Origin: Neomoorella stamsii
GTDB lineage: Bacteria; Bacillota; DSM-521; Neomoorellales; Neomoorellaceae
Direction of reading: 5' to 3'
Assembly: GCF_002995805.1 (NCBI RefSeq)
Contig: NZ_PVXL01000043.1
Location: 52,890 to 116,889, forward strand
DNA: 64,000 bases
Positions 46,195-55,630 of the stretch are shown here, piece after piece. The position numbers were made by a program, and so were the translations under genes. A model generated the notes under the pieces. That model was not told the origin of the DNA and ran no database searches. It saw nothing but the letters and a program-made list of their open reading frames with translations. Numbering within the stretch: position 1 is the first letter of the stretch; each line of letters opens with the position of its first letter.

Positions 46195-47045
46195 CTGGTT
46201 TCCCCCCTGTCCTGGGAGTAAGATCCCAGGATTTTTAATAAACCCGTCCTGGATTTCAGGCCTGCCAGCACTTCTTTTAATGGTGGTGCCGTGGCTTTGC
46301 CCTCGCAGTCAATAAAGAAAAGGTATTCCCCCAGTTCCTTTTTGGTCGGACGGGATTCAATACGCGTCAAATTAATGCCGGCTTCAGCAAAATCCTTTAA
46401 AATAGCATAAAGACTTCCCGGGCGGTTGGCCAGGGCAGTCACCACCAGGGAGGTCTTGTAAGGACCGGGGAGGGACGGTGCCTCCCGGCCCAGGACCCAG
46501 AAGCGCGTCTTATTTTCCTGGTAATCCTGGATGTTTGTTGCCAGTACCGGTAGCTGGTAAAGCCTGGCGGCAAAGGCCGAAGCGATGGCCGCCAGTTCCG
46601 GCCTCTGGCGGGCCTCCCTGGCAGCCTCAGCCGTACTGGTAACCGCCTTAAGTTTTGCTTCACGGAGGTTAGTGGCCAGGTAATGGCGGCACTGGGCCAG
46701 GGCCTGGGGGTGGGACCAGACTTCCCGGATTGCTTTCATATCCTCTGCCTGGCCCAAAAGGCAGTGGCAGACCGGCAATACTACTTCGCCGATTACCTGT
46801 AGCCCTTCTTCCTCCAGGACCAGGTCCAGGGTAAGGTTCACCGCTCCTTCGATGGAGTTTTCTACCGGTAAAATGCCTGCTCCTGCCTGGTGGTTTTGGA
46901 CTGCGGCCATGACTTCCGGGAGGCTCAGGCAGGCCAGGAAAGTATCCGCCCCTGCCTGCCAGTTGCGATCTACCCGCCGTGCCCAGGCAACTGCAGCCTC
47001 ATGGGAAAAAGTCCCGGGGGGCCCCAGGTAAGCTATTGCCTTCAT
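46185..47045 (-). CDS. pheA: prephenate dehydratase
   Basis: 286 residues. [20 protein letters not shown] at the start, [20 protein letters not shown] near residue 57, the [11 protein letters not shown] segment near 170 and an ACT domain at 190-270 ([37 protein letters not shown]). It makes phenylpyruvate. No chorismate mutase domain is fused; that activity is encoded by aroH near 55168. ATG 47045 overlaps the aroF stop by 4 bp. Confidence 0.96.
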   Translation of the reverse strand: MKAIAYLGPPGTFSHEAAVAWARRVDRNWQAGADTFLACLSLPEVMAAVQNHQAGAGILPVENSIEGAVNLTLDLVLEEEGLQVIGEVVLPVCHCLLGQAEDMKAIREVWSHPQALAQCRHYLATNLREAKLKAVTSTAEAAREARQRPELAAIASAFAARLYQLPVLATNIQDYQENKTRFWVLGREAPSLPGPYKTSLVVTALANRPGSLYAILKDFAEAGINLTRIESRPTKKELGEYLFFIDCEGKATAPPLKEVLAGLKSRTGLLKILGSYSQDRGETSCS

Positions 47046-48070
47046 GATACCAGATGCCCCAGTTCCCGCTCGCCGGCAGCGATAATGGGCCGGATTTCCT
47101 GTACCAGGCGGGCAAATTGCTCCGGTGTCAGGGACTGGGGGCCATCGGAGAGGGCTTCCTGGGGGTTGGGGTGAACCTCGATCATTAAGCCGTCAGCGCC
47201 AGCAGCCAGGGCGGCCCTGGCCATGGGAGCGACCATAAACTTGCGCCCGGTCCCGTGGCTGGGATCGACAATGACCGGTAGGTGGGATAAATGCTTTACT
47301 GCCGGTACGGCACTCAGATCCAGGGTATTACGGGTGTACGTCTCAAAAGTACGGATGCCCCGTTCGCATAAGATAACCTGGCTATTACCTTCAGTGAGGA
47401 TGTATTCGGCGGCCAAGAGCCATTCCTCAATGGTCGCCGACAGGCCGCGCTTCAATAGCACCGGCTTTTGGGTGCGGCCCACGGCCTGGAGCAGGGCAAA
47501 GTTTTGCATGTTTCGGGAACCTATTTGCAGTACATCGGCAACCTGCGCGACTGCGGTGACCAGGGCCGGGTCCATGATCTCCGTCACCACGGGCAAACCG
47601 GTAAGTTCCCGGGCTTCGGCCAGGAATTCCAGGCCTTTGGCGGCCAGGCCCTGGAAGGAGTAAGGTGAGCTGCGGGGTTTATAGGCGCCCCCCCGCAGCA
47701 TGGTCGCCCCGGCCTCGCGTACGGCCATGGCGGTTTCCAGGAGCTGCTCCCGGCTCTCCACCGCGCAGGGCCCGGCGATTATGTGCACCTGGCGGCCGCC
47801 GACGGTCAAATCCCCTACAGGTACCACGGTGTCCTCGGGGTGAAAGTCCCGGCCGGCCAGCTTGTAGGGCTGTAAAATGGGCACCACCTTTTCCACCCCG
47901 GGCAGGGCGGCCAGGGTTTCAGACTTCAGACGTGTCTTATCACCAATAGCACCGATTATTGTCCGTTCTACTCCCCGGGAAAGGTGCACCTTAAAACCCT
48001 CCCGTTCCAGGCGCGCTATCACCGCCTGCTGTTCCTCTAAAGTTGCTCCAGGCTCCATGATAATGATCAT
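47042..48070 (-). CDS. aroF: 3-deoxy-7-phosphoheptulonate (DAHP) synthase
   Basis: 342 residues. Residues 1-70 form the ferredoxin-like regulatory domain ([20 protein letters not shown]). The TIM barrel follows with [20 protein letters not shown] near residue 96, [20 protein letters not shown] near 120, [20 protein letters not shown] near 198 and [20 protein letters not shown] near 265 (Cys, Lys and metal-binding residues). It starts the shikimate pathway. It has its own promoter and attenuator-like leader and is the first gene of aroF-pheA-tyrA-aroA. Confidence 0.95.
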   Translation of the reverse strand: MIIIMEPGATLEEQQAVIARLEREGFKVHLSRGVERTIIGAIGDKTRLKSETLAALPGVEKVVPILQPYKLAGRDFHPEDTVVPVGDLTVGGRQVHIIAGPCAVESREQLLETAMAVREAGATMLRGGAYKPRSSPYSFQGLAAKGLEFLAEARELTGLPVVTEIMDPALVTAVAQVADVLQIGSRNMQNFALLQAVGRTQKPVLLKRGLSATIEEWLLAAEYILTEGNSQVILCERGIRTFETYTRNTLDLSAVPAVKHLSHLPVIVDPSHGTGRKFMVAPMARAALAAGADGLMIEVHPNPQEALSDGPQSLTPEQFARLVQEIRPIIAAGERELGHLVS

Positions 48071-48082
48071 TTGTAACCCTCC

Positions 48083-48120
48083 TGTAAAAGCAAAACGTCA
48101 CCCACGCCAGGAGTGACGTT
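48083..48120 (-). terminator. attenuator/terminator hairpin in the aroF leader
   Basis: On the minus strand AACGTCAC (48120-48113) pairs with GTGACGTT (48101-48094) and is followed by TTGCTTTT. CTCCTG in its loop can pair with CAGGAG at about 48136-48141 upstream, giving an alternative fold. It lies 24 bp before aroF, downstream of the aroF promoter. Confidence 0.7.
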
Positions 48121-48128
48121 TTTTCAAG

Positions 48129-48162
48129 TGCCATCTCTCCTGCCGTACTGCCATCCTGCCAT
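48129..48162 (-). repeat. 8-nt periodic CAG repeat in the aroF leader
   Basis: On the minus strand the units ATGGCAGG, ATGGCAGT, ACGGCAGG follow each other, then AGAG and ATGGCA. NAG triplets recur every 8 nt. It could be a protein-binding RNA site (HutP-type proteins bind NAG motifs) or chance. Confidence 0.5.
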
Positions 48163-48205
48163 TTTAAGTAACCCTGCAGTGTTACCCTACCATACTACAA
48201 TTTAG

Positions 48206-48234
48206 ACTATAGCACAGTGCCCCCCTCCTGGCAA
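48206..48234 (-). promoter_or_regulatory. sigma-A type promoter of aroF
   Basis: TTGCCA (48234-48229) and TATAGT (48211-48206) are 17 bp apart, immediately after trpA. Confidence 0.75.
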
Positions 48235-48252
48235 GGGGCCTTTTTATCATTT

Positions 48253-49035
48253 TTATATAGCTTGGCGTAAGCTTTGGACAACTTCCACGGCTGCCGACAG
48301 GCCTCCTTCATGGAGGGCCTGGACGACAGCGCTGCCGACGATGATGCCGTCGCAAAGGGGAGCCAGGAGCCTGGCTTGCTCAGGATGGCTGATTCCGAAT
48401 CCTACCCCCAGGGGGAGGTCCGTTGTCTCCCGCACCCTGGCGAGATACGCCGCAATCCCGGGGGGCAGGCTTTCCCTGGCCCCGGTTACCCCGGTCAGGG
48501 AAACGCAGTAGATAAAGCCCTGCGCTGCCGCGGCAATTTGCTGCAGGCGTTCTGCCGGCGTAGTCGGCGCCACCAGGGGAATGGCCGCTAGTTTTACCGC
48601 TTCTAATTTTTCCCGTAAAGGGGCGCTTTCTTCCAGGGGCAGGTCGGGAACGATCAGGCCGTCTACCCCGGCAGCGGCCAGGTCGGCAGCCAGCGCTGCC
48701 AGGCCGTACTGGAGGAGGGGGTTGTAGTAGCTCATGAGGACCAGGGGCAGGCTCACCCGGGAACGCAAATCCTTGACCAGGTCCAGGATCTTCCTTAAAT
48801 TCGTCCCGCCGGCCAGGGCGCGGGTGCTGGCGGCCTGGATGACCGGGCCATCGGCCACGGGATCGGAGAAGGGTACCCCCAGCTCAATGATATCAACCCC
48901 GGTTGCCGCCAGTTCCTCAACGGCCGCCGCCGTCACCTCCAGGGAAGGATCCCCGGCACAGAGGTAGACGATTAAGGCCTTGCGTCCTTCCTTTTCCCGG
49001 GCGGCAAAGGTCGCGCCGATCCTTTCAACACCCAT
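48253..49035 (-). CDS. trpA: tryptophan synthase alpha subunit
   Basis: 260 residues. [40 protein letters not shown] near residue 50 (catalytic Glu and Asp), [20 protein letters not shown] near 125, [19 protein letters not shown] near 210. It cleaves indole-3-glycerol phosphate and passes indole to TrpB, encoded upstream with an 11-bp overlap. Last trp gene. Confidence 0.97.
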   Translation of the reverse strand: MGVERIGATFAAREKEGRKALIVYLCAGDPSLEVTAAAVEELAATGVDIIELGVPFSDPVADGPVIQAASTRALAGGTNLRKILDLVKDLRSRVSLPLVLMSYYNPLLQYGLAALAADLAAAGVDGLIVPDLPLEESAPLREKLEAVKLAAIPLVAPTTPAERLQQIAAAAQGFIYCVSLTGVTGARESLPPGIAAYLARVRETTDLPLGVGFGISHPEQARLLAPLCDGIIVGSAVVQALHEGGLSAAVEVVQSLRQAI

Positions 49036-50230
49036 GGTTTTTTCCTCCCTCCTGGAGCACAGCCTCCACCTGCTGGACGTCCTTATCGCCGCGGCCGGAA
49101 AGATTAACGACGATAATTTCTTTCTGTGATAACCCGGGGGCCACTTTCATGGCCAGGGCCACGGCATGGGCGCTTTCCAGGGCCGGGATGATGCCTTCCG
49201 AACGGCTCAGCAGTTGAAAAGCCTCCAGGGCCTCGGCATCGGTAATGGCCATATAGGTGGCCCGGCCGCTGTCTTTAAGGTAGCTATGCTCCGGTCCTAC
49301 GCCGGGATAATCGAGGCCGGCTGAAAGCGAGTATACCGGCTTGATCTGGCCGTTTTCGTCCTGGATGATATAGCTGTAAGCTCCCTGGAAGACGCCTGGC
49401 TTACCGGCAGTTAACGAGGCTGCATGCCGGCCGGTATTTAACCCACGGCCAGCCGCCTCGGCGCCCCACAGCTTGACACCGGTGTCCTGGATAAAGGGAT
49501 AAAAGAGGCCCATGGCGTTGCTGCCCCCCCCTACACAGGCAATGAGGTGGTCTGGCAGGCGGCCTGAAGCCTCCAGGACCTGCTGCCGCGTTTCTTCACC
49601 GATGACGGCCTGGAAGTCCCGGACCATCATGGGGTAGGGGTGGGGACCAACAACTGAACCGATTAGATAATAGGTGGTCCTGACATTGGTAACCCAGTCC
49701 CGCAGGGCTTCATTAACTGCATCCTTTAAAGTTCGGCTACCGGCTGCCACGGGGATTACCCTGGCCCCCAGGAGTTCCATGCGGAAGACATTCAAGGCCT
49801 GGCGGCAGGTATCTTCTTCCCCCATGTAAATTTCGCATTCCATTCCCAGGAGGGCGGCCACGGTGGCTGTGGCCACCCCGTGCTGGCCGGCACCGGTTTC
49901 GGCAATAAGGCGTTTTTTGCCCATGCGCCGGGCGAGCAAAGCCTGGCCCAGGGCGTTATTCAGCTTGTGGGAACCGGTATGGTTAAGATCCTCGCGCTTC
50001 AGGTAAATCCGGGCCCCGCCCAGGTGCCTGGTGAGATTGGCTGCGAAATATAGAGGTGTCGGCCGGCCGGCGTACTGCTCAAGGTAATATTTTAATTCCC
50101 TTTGAAAGGAGGGATCCTCCCTGGCCTCCCGGTATGCCTTTTCGATTTCGCTCAGGGCCGGCATGAGGGTTTCGGGTACGAAGCGCCCGCCGTAGGGACC
50201 AAAATGCCCCCGGCTGTCTGGTAATGCCAT
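49025..50230 (-). CDS. trpB: tryptophan synthase beta subunit
   Basis: 401 residues. [20 protein letters not shown] at the start, [23 protein letters not shown] lysine in [20 protein letters not shown] near residue 88, [20 protein letters not shown], and [16 protein letters not shown] near 232. TrpB1 type, as expected in a complete trp operon. 27 bp separate it from trpF. Confidence 0.97.
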   Translation of the reverse strand: MALPDSRGHFGPYGGRFVPETLMPALSEIEKAYREAREDPSFQRELKYYLEQYAGRPTPLYFAANLTRHLGGARIYLKREDLNHTGSHKLNNALGQALLARRMGKKRLIAETGAGQHGVATATVAALLGMECEIYMGEEDTCRQALNVFRMELLGARVIPVAAGSRTLKDAVNEALRDWVTNVRTTYYLIGSVVGPHPYPMMVRDFQAVIGEETRQQVLEASGRLPDHLIACVGGGSNAMGLFYPFIQDTGVKLWGAEAAGRGLNTGRHAASLTAGKPGVFQGAYSYIIQDENGQIKPVYSLSAGLDYPGVGPEHSYLKDSGRATYMAITDAEALEAFQLLSRSEGIIPALESAHAVALAMKVAPGLSQKEIIVVNLSGRGDKDVQQVEAVLQEGGKNHGC

Positions 50231-50257
50231 ATTGCTTTTACCTCCGTATCAGTATTT

Positions 50258-50917
50258 TCACCTCTTCGCTAGGGGTGATGCGGTGGCTGGACGGCTGACC
50301 TGCTCTTCAGCTTCCCTCACAGCCCGGAGAAAAGAAACTATTTTGACCGGATCCTTGCGGCCGTTTGTTTCCACACCGCTGGCCACATCGACAGCATAGG
50401 GCCGCACGGTACGGATGGCGGTGCCAACGTTCTCGGGTGTCAGGCCCCCGGCCAGGATGATAGGCCGGCCCCGGGCCACAGCATCTTTGGCCAGTTCCCA
50501 GTTAAAGGTCCGGCCGCTGCCGCCGGCAACCCCCGGGACGTAAGCATCCAGGAGGAAGCCCTGTACCTCCGGGTAAGAGTCCATGGCCTGGATAAAGCTG
50601 GCATCCCGTACCCGGAAGGCTTTAATGACCCGCTGGGAAAGCCCGCGGCAGTATTCCGGCGGCTCATCACCATGGAGCTGGAGGACATCCAGGCGGCAGA
50701 AGGTAGCTATTTCCATAAGGCTGTAGCGGGGCTCATTCACGAAAACGCCTACCGTCGTGGTAAAGGGCGGCAGCTTCATTATTATCTCCCGGGCGGTTTC
50801 CGGGTTTACTTGCCGGGGACTCCTGGCAAAGACAAAACCCAGGGTATCGACGCCGGCGTCCAGGACCAGCCGGGCTTCTTCATAGCTCTGGATGCCGCAA
50901 ATTTTTACCCTGACCAT
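50258..50917 (-). CDS. trpF: phosphoribosylanthranilate isomerase
   Basis: 219 residues from ATG 50917 (AGGAG 7 nt upstream; a GTG one codon earlier is less well spaced). RVKICGIQSYEEARLVLDAG carries the catalytic Cys, VLQLHGDEPPEYCRGLSQRV lies near 80, LLDAYVPGVAGGSGRTFNWE near 128 (Asp), and ILAGGLTPENVGTAI near 163. TIM barrel. Confidence 0.96.
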   Translation of the reverse strand: MVRVKICGIQSYEEARLVLDAGVDTLGFVFARSPRQVNPETAREIIMKLPPFTTTVGVFVNEPRYSLMEIATFCRLDVLQLHGDEPPEYCRGLSQRVIKAFRVRDASFIQAMDSYPEVQGFLLDAYVPGVAGGSGRTFNWELAKDAVARGRPIILAGGLTPENVGTAIRTVRPYAVDVASGVETNGRKDPVKIVSFLRAVREAEEQVSRPATASPLAKR

Positions 50918-51011
50918 CACGTCACTCCTGCTGTTATTCTACACTAAAAATAACTTCGCTCCAGGCCGGCATTGTTTTTGCTCGCTCCAAACAAATGCCA
51001 GCCCGTTATTT

Positions 51012-51827
51012 TCATCCTTCTGATGTTACCACGATAGCGGCATAAGGTTCTTGAGATAGACATAGCTCCGCAGCTTTGGCCCTGACATCCCCCGCCGTCA
51101 TCAGGGCTTCCCCCACCAGGATGGCATCAACGCCAGCCTCAGCTACCAGGGCCGCATCGGCCCGGCTCATGATTCCGCTTTCGCTGACCACCACTGGCCC
51201 CGGGGGAATCAGTGGTCGTAAAGCAAGGGTAGTATGCAGGTCGACTTTAAAGGTCCGTAAATCCCGGTTATTGATGCCGATAATCCCGGCGCCGGCCTGG
51301 AGGGCTACTTCAACTTCTGCCTCCGTATGGACTTCTACCAGGGCTCCCAGCTTAAGCCTATCTGCCAGGGCCAGGTATTCCTGCAGTTCTGCCGGCTCCA
51401 GGGCAGCAACAATTAGCAGAACAGCATCAGCCCCTAAAGCCCGGGCTTCATAAATCTGGTAGGGGTCAACAATAAAATCCTTGCGGAGTAGAGGCAGGGA
51501 GGTTACCTGCCGCACCCGGGACAGGTACTCCGGCTTACCCTTAAAGAAACGCCAGTCTGTTAATACGGAAATGGCTGCCGCCCCGGCAGCTGTATAAAGT
51601 CGGGCCTGTTCCTCCAGGTCAAAGGCGGCCCGGATCAGGCCCCGGGAAGGCGAAGCCTGCTTTAATTCTGCAATGAGGTTCAGGCCGGCTCCCTGGCGCC
51701 GCAGGGCGGCGCTAAAATCCCCGGTCAAGGGTAAATTTTTTACCTCCCTTTCCAGGCGGGCCAGGGGCCGTTGCTCCCTGGTAACCGCCACTTCCCGGCG
51801 TTTATGGGCCAAAATCTCCACCAGCAT
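51012..51827 (-). CDS. trpC: indole-3-glycerol phosphate synthase
   Basis: 271 residues. LIAELKQASPSRGLIRAAFD near residue 52 holds the catalytic Lys; AISVLTDWRFFKGKPEYLSR near 85, LPLLRKDFIVDPYQIYEARA near 110, IIGINNRDLRTFKVDLHTT near 185 and VVSESGIMSRADAALVAEAG near 213. Starts at ATG 51827, sharing bases with the trpD stop. Confidence 0.97.
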   Translation of the reverse strand: MLVEILAHKRREVAVTREQRPLARLEREVKNLPLTGDFSAALRRQGAGLNLIAELKQASPSRGLIRAAFDLEEQARLYTAAGAAAISVLTDWRFFKGKPEYLSRVRQVTSLPLLRKDFIVDPYQIYEARALGADAVLLIVAALEPAELQEYLALADRLKLGALVEVHTEAEVEVALQAGAGIIGINNRDLRTFKVDLHTTLALRPLIPPGPVVVSESGIMSRADAALVAEAGVDAILVGEALMTAGDVRAKAAELCLSQEPYAAIVVTSEG

Positions 51828-52846
51828 CAGGCAGCCCAGCTTTCTATCCAGGCCGTCATATCCTGTAGTTTGGCCATGGCGGCGCCGGAATCGATACTCG
51901 TTGCAGCTGTAGCCAGGGCTGCCGGGAGGGAATTTTCTACACCCGCGGCCAGGAGGCCAAAGGCGGCATTGAGGAGAACTACGTCCCGGGCCGGGCCCTT
52001 TTCGCCCTTCAGTACGGAACGGGTAATGGCAGCATTATCGGCTGCCGTCCCCCCGGCCAGGTCTTCTAAGCCGGCCCGGGGCAGGCCGGCATCCTCGGGA
52101 TAAAAGGTATAAGTGCTGAGGCTGCCGTGATCCAGGCAGGTTATTTTCGTAGATCCGGTGGTGGTGACTTCGTCCAGGCCGTCGCTGCCGTGGACCACGT
52201 AGGCCCGGCGGCTCCCCAGCCGCCCCAGGACAGCGGCTACTGTTTCCGTTAAAGAAGGATCATAGACGCCCACCAGCTGACAGGGGGCACCGGCCGGGTT
52301 GGTCAGGGGACCAAGGAGGTTAAAGACGGTGCGGATGCCGATTTCCCGGCGCGGGCCGGCGGCATACTTCATGGCACCGTGAAATACCGGGGCAAAGAGG
52401 AAGGCCATGCCCACCTCATCCAGGCAGCGGGCCACGGCTGCCGGCGGCAGGTCAACCTTGATACCGAGGGCTTCCAGAACATCGGCGCTGCCGCAACGGC
52501 TGGATACGGAACGATTGCCGTGTTTAGCTACGGCCACCCCGGCGCCGGCAATAACGAAGGCAGCCGTGGTGGAAATGTTAAAAGTATGGCGACCGTCACC
52601 GCCGGTCCCGCAGGTGTCAATAAAAACCTGGTGGCGGGTGGTGAGGCCGGCTGCCCGGCGGCGCATGCTCCGGGCAAAGCCAGTGATTTCTTCTACCGTT
52701 TCACCCTTCAAGCGCAGGGCAGTAAGGAAGGCAGCTATCTGGGCCGGGGTGGCCTCGCCTGTCATGATGCTATCCATTGCTTGCTCAGCTTCGGTCTCAC
52801 TTAAATCCTGGCCAGCTACTACCTGGCCAATTAGGGACTTTAACAC
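51827..52846 (-). CDS. trpD: anthranilate phosphoribosyltransferase
   Basis: 339 residues from GTG 52846, 9 nt after GAGGGGAG, giving MLKSLIGQVVAGQDLSETEA as expected; an ATG at 52855 abuts the ribosome site and is less likely. The phosphoribosyl diphosphate site DTCGTGGDGRHTFNISTTAA lies near residue 78, then AKHGNRSVSSRCGSADVLEA near 105 and RREIGIRTVFNLLGPLTNPA near 162. Confidence 0.95.
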   Translation of the reverse strand: MLKSLIGQVVAGQDLSETEAEQAMDSIMTGEATPAQIAAFLTALRLKGETVEEITGFARSMRRRAAGLTTRHQVFIDTCGTGGDGRHTFNISTTAAFVIAGAGVAVAKHGNRSVSSRCGSADVLEALGIKVDLPPAAVARCLDEVGMAFLFAPVFHGAMKYAAGPRREIGIRTVFNLLGPLTNPAGAPCQLVGVYDPSLTETVAAVLGRLGSRRAYVVHGSDGLDEVTTTGSTKITCLDHGSLSTYTFYPEDAGLPRAGLEDLAGGTAADNAAITRSVLKGEKGPARDVVLLNAAFGLLAAGVENSLPAALATAATSIDSGAAMAKLQDMTAWIESWAA

Positions 52847-52875
52847 TCTACTCATCTCCCCTCGCAAAGGATAGT

Positions 52876-53517
52876 TTAGCTGGCTTTATATTCGTTTGTT
52901 CCACTTAAGCCTTGAGGCGGAAGGGTGCCAGCTTCCATGAAAGCTTGCTTAGCATATACTTCTAAAAAATTTTGCAGCAATTCCTTGCCCACCGCCGTCA
53001 GGATGGATTCCGGGTGGAACTGGACCCCTTCCACCGCCAGGTGGCGGTGGCGCAAGCCCATTAATTCACCGGTTTCGCTGCGGGCTGTGACTTCCAGGCA
53101 GCCCGGCAGGGTCTCTTCTTCAACTATCAGGGAATGATAACGGGTGGCAGTGAAGGGGTTGGGTAGGTTACGATAAATAGTTTTGCCGTCGTGGGTAATA
53201 GTTGAGGTCTTGCCGTGCATTAGCCTCCCGGCCCGCACTACCCGGCCGCCAAAGGCCTGGGCTATGCTCTGGTGTCCCAGGCAAACCCCCAGGATGGGGA
53301 TTTTCCCGGCAAAGGCGGTTATGGCCGCCAGGGAGATACCCGCTTCATTGGGCGTGCAGGGACCGGGAGAAAGGACCAGGTAATCAGGCTGCAGGGCAGC
53401 AATTTCTTCCAGGGTAATGGCGTCATTACGCCGTACCACCACCTCCTGTCCCAGTTCCAGGAAATACTGGACCAGGTTATAGGTAAAGGAGTCGTAGTTA
53501 TCGATCATTAGCAGCAT
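52876..53517 (-). CDS. trpG: anthranilate synthase glutamine amidotransferase subunit
   Basis: 213 residues. [30 protein letters not shown] near residue 50, nucleophile Cys in [17 protein letters not shown] near 80, and the His/Glu pair in [11 protein letters not shown] near 168. Supplies ammonia to TrpE and overlaps its end by 20 bp. The last ~20 residues after the fold are a short extension. Could serve aminodeoxychorismate synthase too, as in bacilli. Confidence 0.96.
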   Translation of the reverse strand: MLLMIDNYDSFTYNLVQYFLELGQEVVVRRNDAITLEEIAALQPDYLVLSPGPCTPNEAGISLAAITAFAGKIPILGVCLGHQSIAQAFGGRVVRAGRLMHGKTSTITHDGKTIYRNLPNPFTATRYHSLIVEEETLPGCLEVTARSETGELMGLRHRHLAVEGVQFHPESILTAVGKELLQNFLEVYAKQAFMEAGTLPPQGLSGTNEYKAS

Positions 53518-54982
53518 AATTCTCTTCCCCCCTGGTATTCAGCACCTGAAGCAAAGCCCGGGCTTTATTCAAGGTTTCTTCATATTCACCCGCCGGGTCG
53601 GAATCGGCAACTATACCGGCACCGGCCTGAACAAAGGCCTGCCCCCGGGTAAAAGTAATGGTCCGGATGGCAATGCAGGTATCAAGGTTACCGTGGAGGC
53701 CGAGATACCCCACGGCACCGGCATAAGGTCCCCGCGCCGTTGGCTCCAGTTCGGCAATGATCTCCATGGCCCGCACCTTCGGGGCCCCGGTTACCGTACC
53801 CGCCGGGAAACAGGCGAGTAAAGCGTCCAGGGCGTCCTTGCCCGGCGCCAGGCGGGCAGTAATACTAGAAACCAGGTGCATGACGTGGGAATAATATTCA
53901 ACTACCATTTGCCGGGGTACCTGGAGACTTCCGGGAGCTGCCACCCGGCCGATGTCGTTGCGACCCAGGTCCAGGAGCATTAGATGTTCGGCCCGCTCCT
54001 TTTCACTGGCCAGGAGCTCCCGGGTTAACTCCTGGTCCTCCCGGGGAGTCCGGCCCCGGGGCCGGGTACCGGCAATGGGACTGTAGTCAATCTTCCCACC
54101 TTCTACCCTGACCAGCATTTCCGGGGAGGCCCCCACCAGTTTTACTTCCGGTAAGTTCAGGTAAAACATATAGGGGGAAGGATTAAGGGTGCGCAGGCGC
54201 CGGTAAACTGCCAGGGTATCACCGGCAAAGGGCAGGCTTAAGCGCTGGGAAAGGACGACCTGGAAGATATCCCCAGCAGCGATATATTCTTTGGCTTTTT
54301 TTACTCCCTGGATAAATTCCCGCCGGGTTACATTGGCCTGCCAGGGTCCGGCAGTAAAGGGGGGGGTACCGTCCTGCCGGCACGATCTTGCAGGCCTATC
54401 AAAAGCCTGCAAGAGGCGCCGGACTGCGGCTACGGCTTCTTCATAACCTGCTGCCGCTTCTTCCCCGCCCCGGCCAAGGCAAGCCACCCGTACTGTCCGC
54501 AAGACGTGGTCATAGATGAGAAATACCCGGTGGAGGGTTAGATAAGTATCCGGCAGTTGCAGGTCATCCACGGCGTGGCCGGGTAAGCTCTCTATTTCCC
54601 GGGCCAGTTCGTAACCCAGGTAACCTACCAATCCCCCGCAGAAACGAGGCCCAACAACCGGCGGTAGGGATAATTGCGTAATTAACCGGCGTAAAGCCGC
54701 CACCGGCTTTTCTAGGAGGAGCTCAGTTTGTCCCCGGGCAGTTAAATATGCCTTCCCGGCCCGGATTGTAAAAGTCAGAATGGGATCAAAGCCGATCAGG
54801 GAGTAGCGACCCAGCCTCTCCCCGCCCTCAACACTTTCCAGCAAAAAGCTGTCCGGTTTGTTGGCCAATCTTAAGTACAGGGAAATGGGGGTTTCGGTAT
54901 CGGCCAGGACTTCGGCCCAGACGGGAACATAGGGGACCCTTCGGGCCAGTTCCAGGTAGGTTTGCCGGTCAGGCTGGATCAC
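53498..54982 (-). CDS. trpE: anthranilate synthase component I
   Basis: 494 residues from GTG 54982, 8 nt after GGGGAGGAG. The in-frame reading extends 25 codons further but those lie within the attenuator and are rejected. Residues 20-50 ([20 protein letters not shown]) and [20 protein letters not shown] form the tryptophan feedback site (LLES element). The chorismate-binding half shows [13 protein letters not shown] near 270, [20 protein letters not shown] near 330 and [18 protein letters not shown] near 460. It makes anthranilate with TrpG. Confidence 0.96.
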   Translation of the reverse strand: MIQPDRQTYLELARRVPYVPVWAEVLADTETPISLYLRLANKPDSFLLESVEGGERLGRYSLIGFDPILTFTIRAGKAYLTARGQTELLLEKPVAALRRLITQLSLPPVVGPRFCGGLVGYLGYELAREIESLPGHAVDDLQLPDTYLTLHRVFLIYDHVLRTVRVACLGRGGEEAAAGYEEAVAAVRRLLQAFDRPARSCRQDGTPPFTAGPWQANVTRREFIQGVKKAKEYIAAGDIFQVVLSQRLSLPFAGDTLAVYRRLRTLNPSPYMFYLNLPEVKLVGASPEMLVRVEGGKIDYSPIAGTRPRGRTPREDQELTRELLASEKERAEHLMLLDLGRNDIGRVAAPGSLQVPRQMVVEYYSHVMHLVSSITARLAPGKDALDALLACFPAGTVTGAPKVRAMEIIAELEPTARGPYAGAVGYLGLHGNLDTCIAIRTITFTRGQAFVQAGAGIVADSDPAGEYEETLNKARALLQVLNTRGEENYAANDR

Positions 54983-55003
54983 CAGTCTCTCCTCCCCTTT
55001 TAG

Positions 55004-55038
55004 ACAAAATAAAAACCAGCGCTCAAGCGAGCCCTGGT
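55004..55038 (-). terminator. trp attenuator terminator
   Basis: On the minus strand ACCAGGGCTC (55038-55029) pairs with GAGCGCTGGT (55024-55015; one G-G mismatch), loop GCTT, followed by TTTTATTTT. Its left arm can instead pair with AGCCTGG at 55071-55065. Confidence 0.9.
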
Positions 55039-55046
55039 CTGGTATA

Positions 55047-55102
55047 CTCTCCTTCATTATACTCCAGGCTCAACTCCAACTCCACTCAGCTCAACTCAGC
55101 TA
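55047..55102 (-). promoter_or_regulatory. TRAP-like (T/G)AG repeat region in the trp leader
   Basis: TAG at 55102-55100 is followed by GAG at 55097, 55092, 55087, 55082, 55076, 55071 and 55064 (5' base of each), with spacers of 2, 2, 2, 2, 3, 2 and 4 nt; further GAGs lie at 55051 and 55049. This is the arrangement bound by TRAP (MtrB) in bacilli. The last two regular triplets overlap the antiterminator arm AGCCTGG, so bound protein would favour the terminator. Confidence 0.85.
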
Positions 55103-55121
55103 TATTCATTTTGTTGCTAAC

Positions 55122-55151
55122 AGCATACCATGGATAGTAAATGGCTGTCAA
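55122..55151 (-). promoter_or_regulatory. sigma-A type promoter of the trp operon
   Basis: Consensus TTGACA (55151-55146) and TATGCT (55127-55122) are 18 bp apart. The transcript would start about 13 nt before the first TAG triplet. Confidence 0.8.
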
Positions 55152-55167
55152 TAGTTTTGTTTTCGCT

Positions 55168-55575
55168 TCAACGTAAATCCGGGCGTAATTGTGCTGCCCG
55201 GCCCAGATAAACGTGGACCGGTTCCCGGTCGCTATAAGCATGGATTAAAACGCGGACAATCCCCGGCAGCCCCCCCGGTACCGGTATTTCGGTAGCACAC
55301 AACAAGGCTGCTTCCTGCCAGCCCAGGCGCCGGGCAGCCTCGGCCGGGAAGGCCGCGTTGAGATCCGGCGTCACCGTAAAAATGGCGCTGATAATATCTT
55401 CTACTGCCAGCCTGTTCCGGGCTATTATTTCGCGGAGCAAACCTTCCGTAGCCGTAAGAATGGCGGATGCCGTATTCTCCGGCACGTCAACGGCCCCGCG
55501 TAAGCCCCGTACTTTTGTCCCCCCGGTTTCCTGTTTGCCTCCGGCTCCGGGTAAACCGTGAATTTTTTCTTCCAT
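55168..55575 (-). CDS. aroH: chorismate mutase, AroH class
   Basis: 135 residues. After a 20-residue extension the AroH fold begins: VRGLRGAVDVPENTASAIL, then AIFTVTPDLNAAFPAEAARR near residue 65 and IRVLIHAYSD-type strand IVRVLIHAYSDREPVHVYLG near 105, with the active-site Arg and Glu of the Bacillus subtilis enzyme (RG...ATPDL...CxxE...HVYL) recognisable. It converts chorismate to prephenate for pheA and tyrA. ATG 55575 follows AGGGGAG. It lies between the HutP-family gene and the trp promoter, without a terminator before trp. Confidence 0.93.
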   Translation of the reverse strand: MEEKIHGLPGAGGKQETGGTKVRGLRGAVDVPENTASAILTATEGLLREIIARNRLAVEDIISAIFTVTPDLNAAFPAEAARRLGWQEAALLCATEIPVPGGLPGIVRVLIHAYSDREPVHVYLGRAAQLRPDLR

Positions 55576-55630
55576 AGTTCTCCCCTACCATCCTGCGATT
55601 TTTATACCAGACTGCCTGCCATCCTGCCCC

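Noticed and set aside
48219..48245. GC-rich hairpin with TTTTT on the plus strand after trpA
   Set aside because: No plus-strand gene ends here; the same bases form the aroF promoter region on the minus strand.
54983..55057. Longer trpE start at ATG 55057
   Set aside because: It would translate through the attenuator hairpin; the GTG at 54982 has a proper ribosome site and fits the family N-terminus.
55004..55151. T-box leader before trpE
   Set aside because: The leader is about 110 nt, too short, and has no T-box sequence or tRNA-acceptor bulge.
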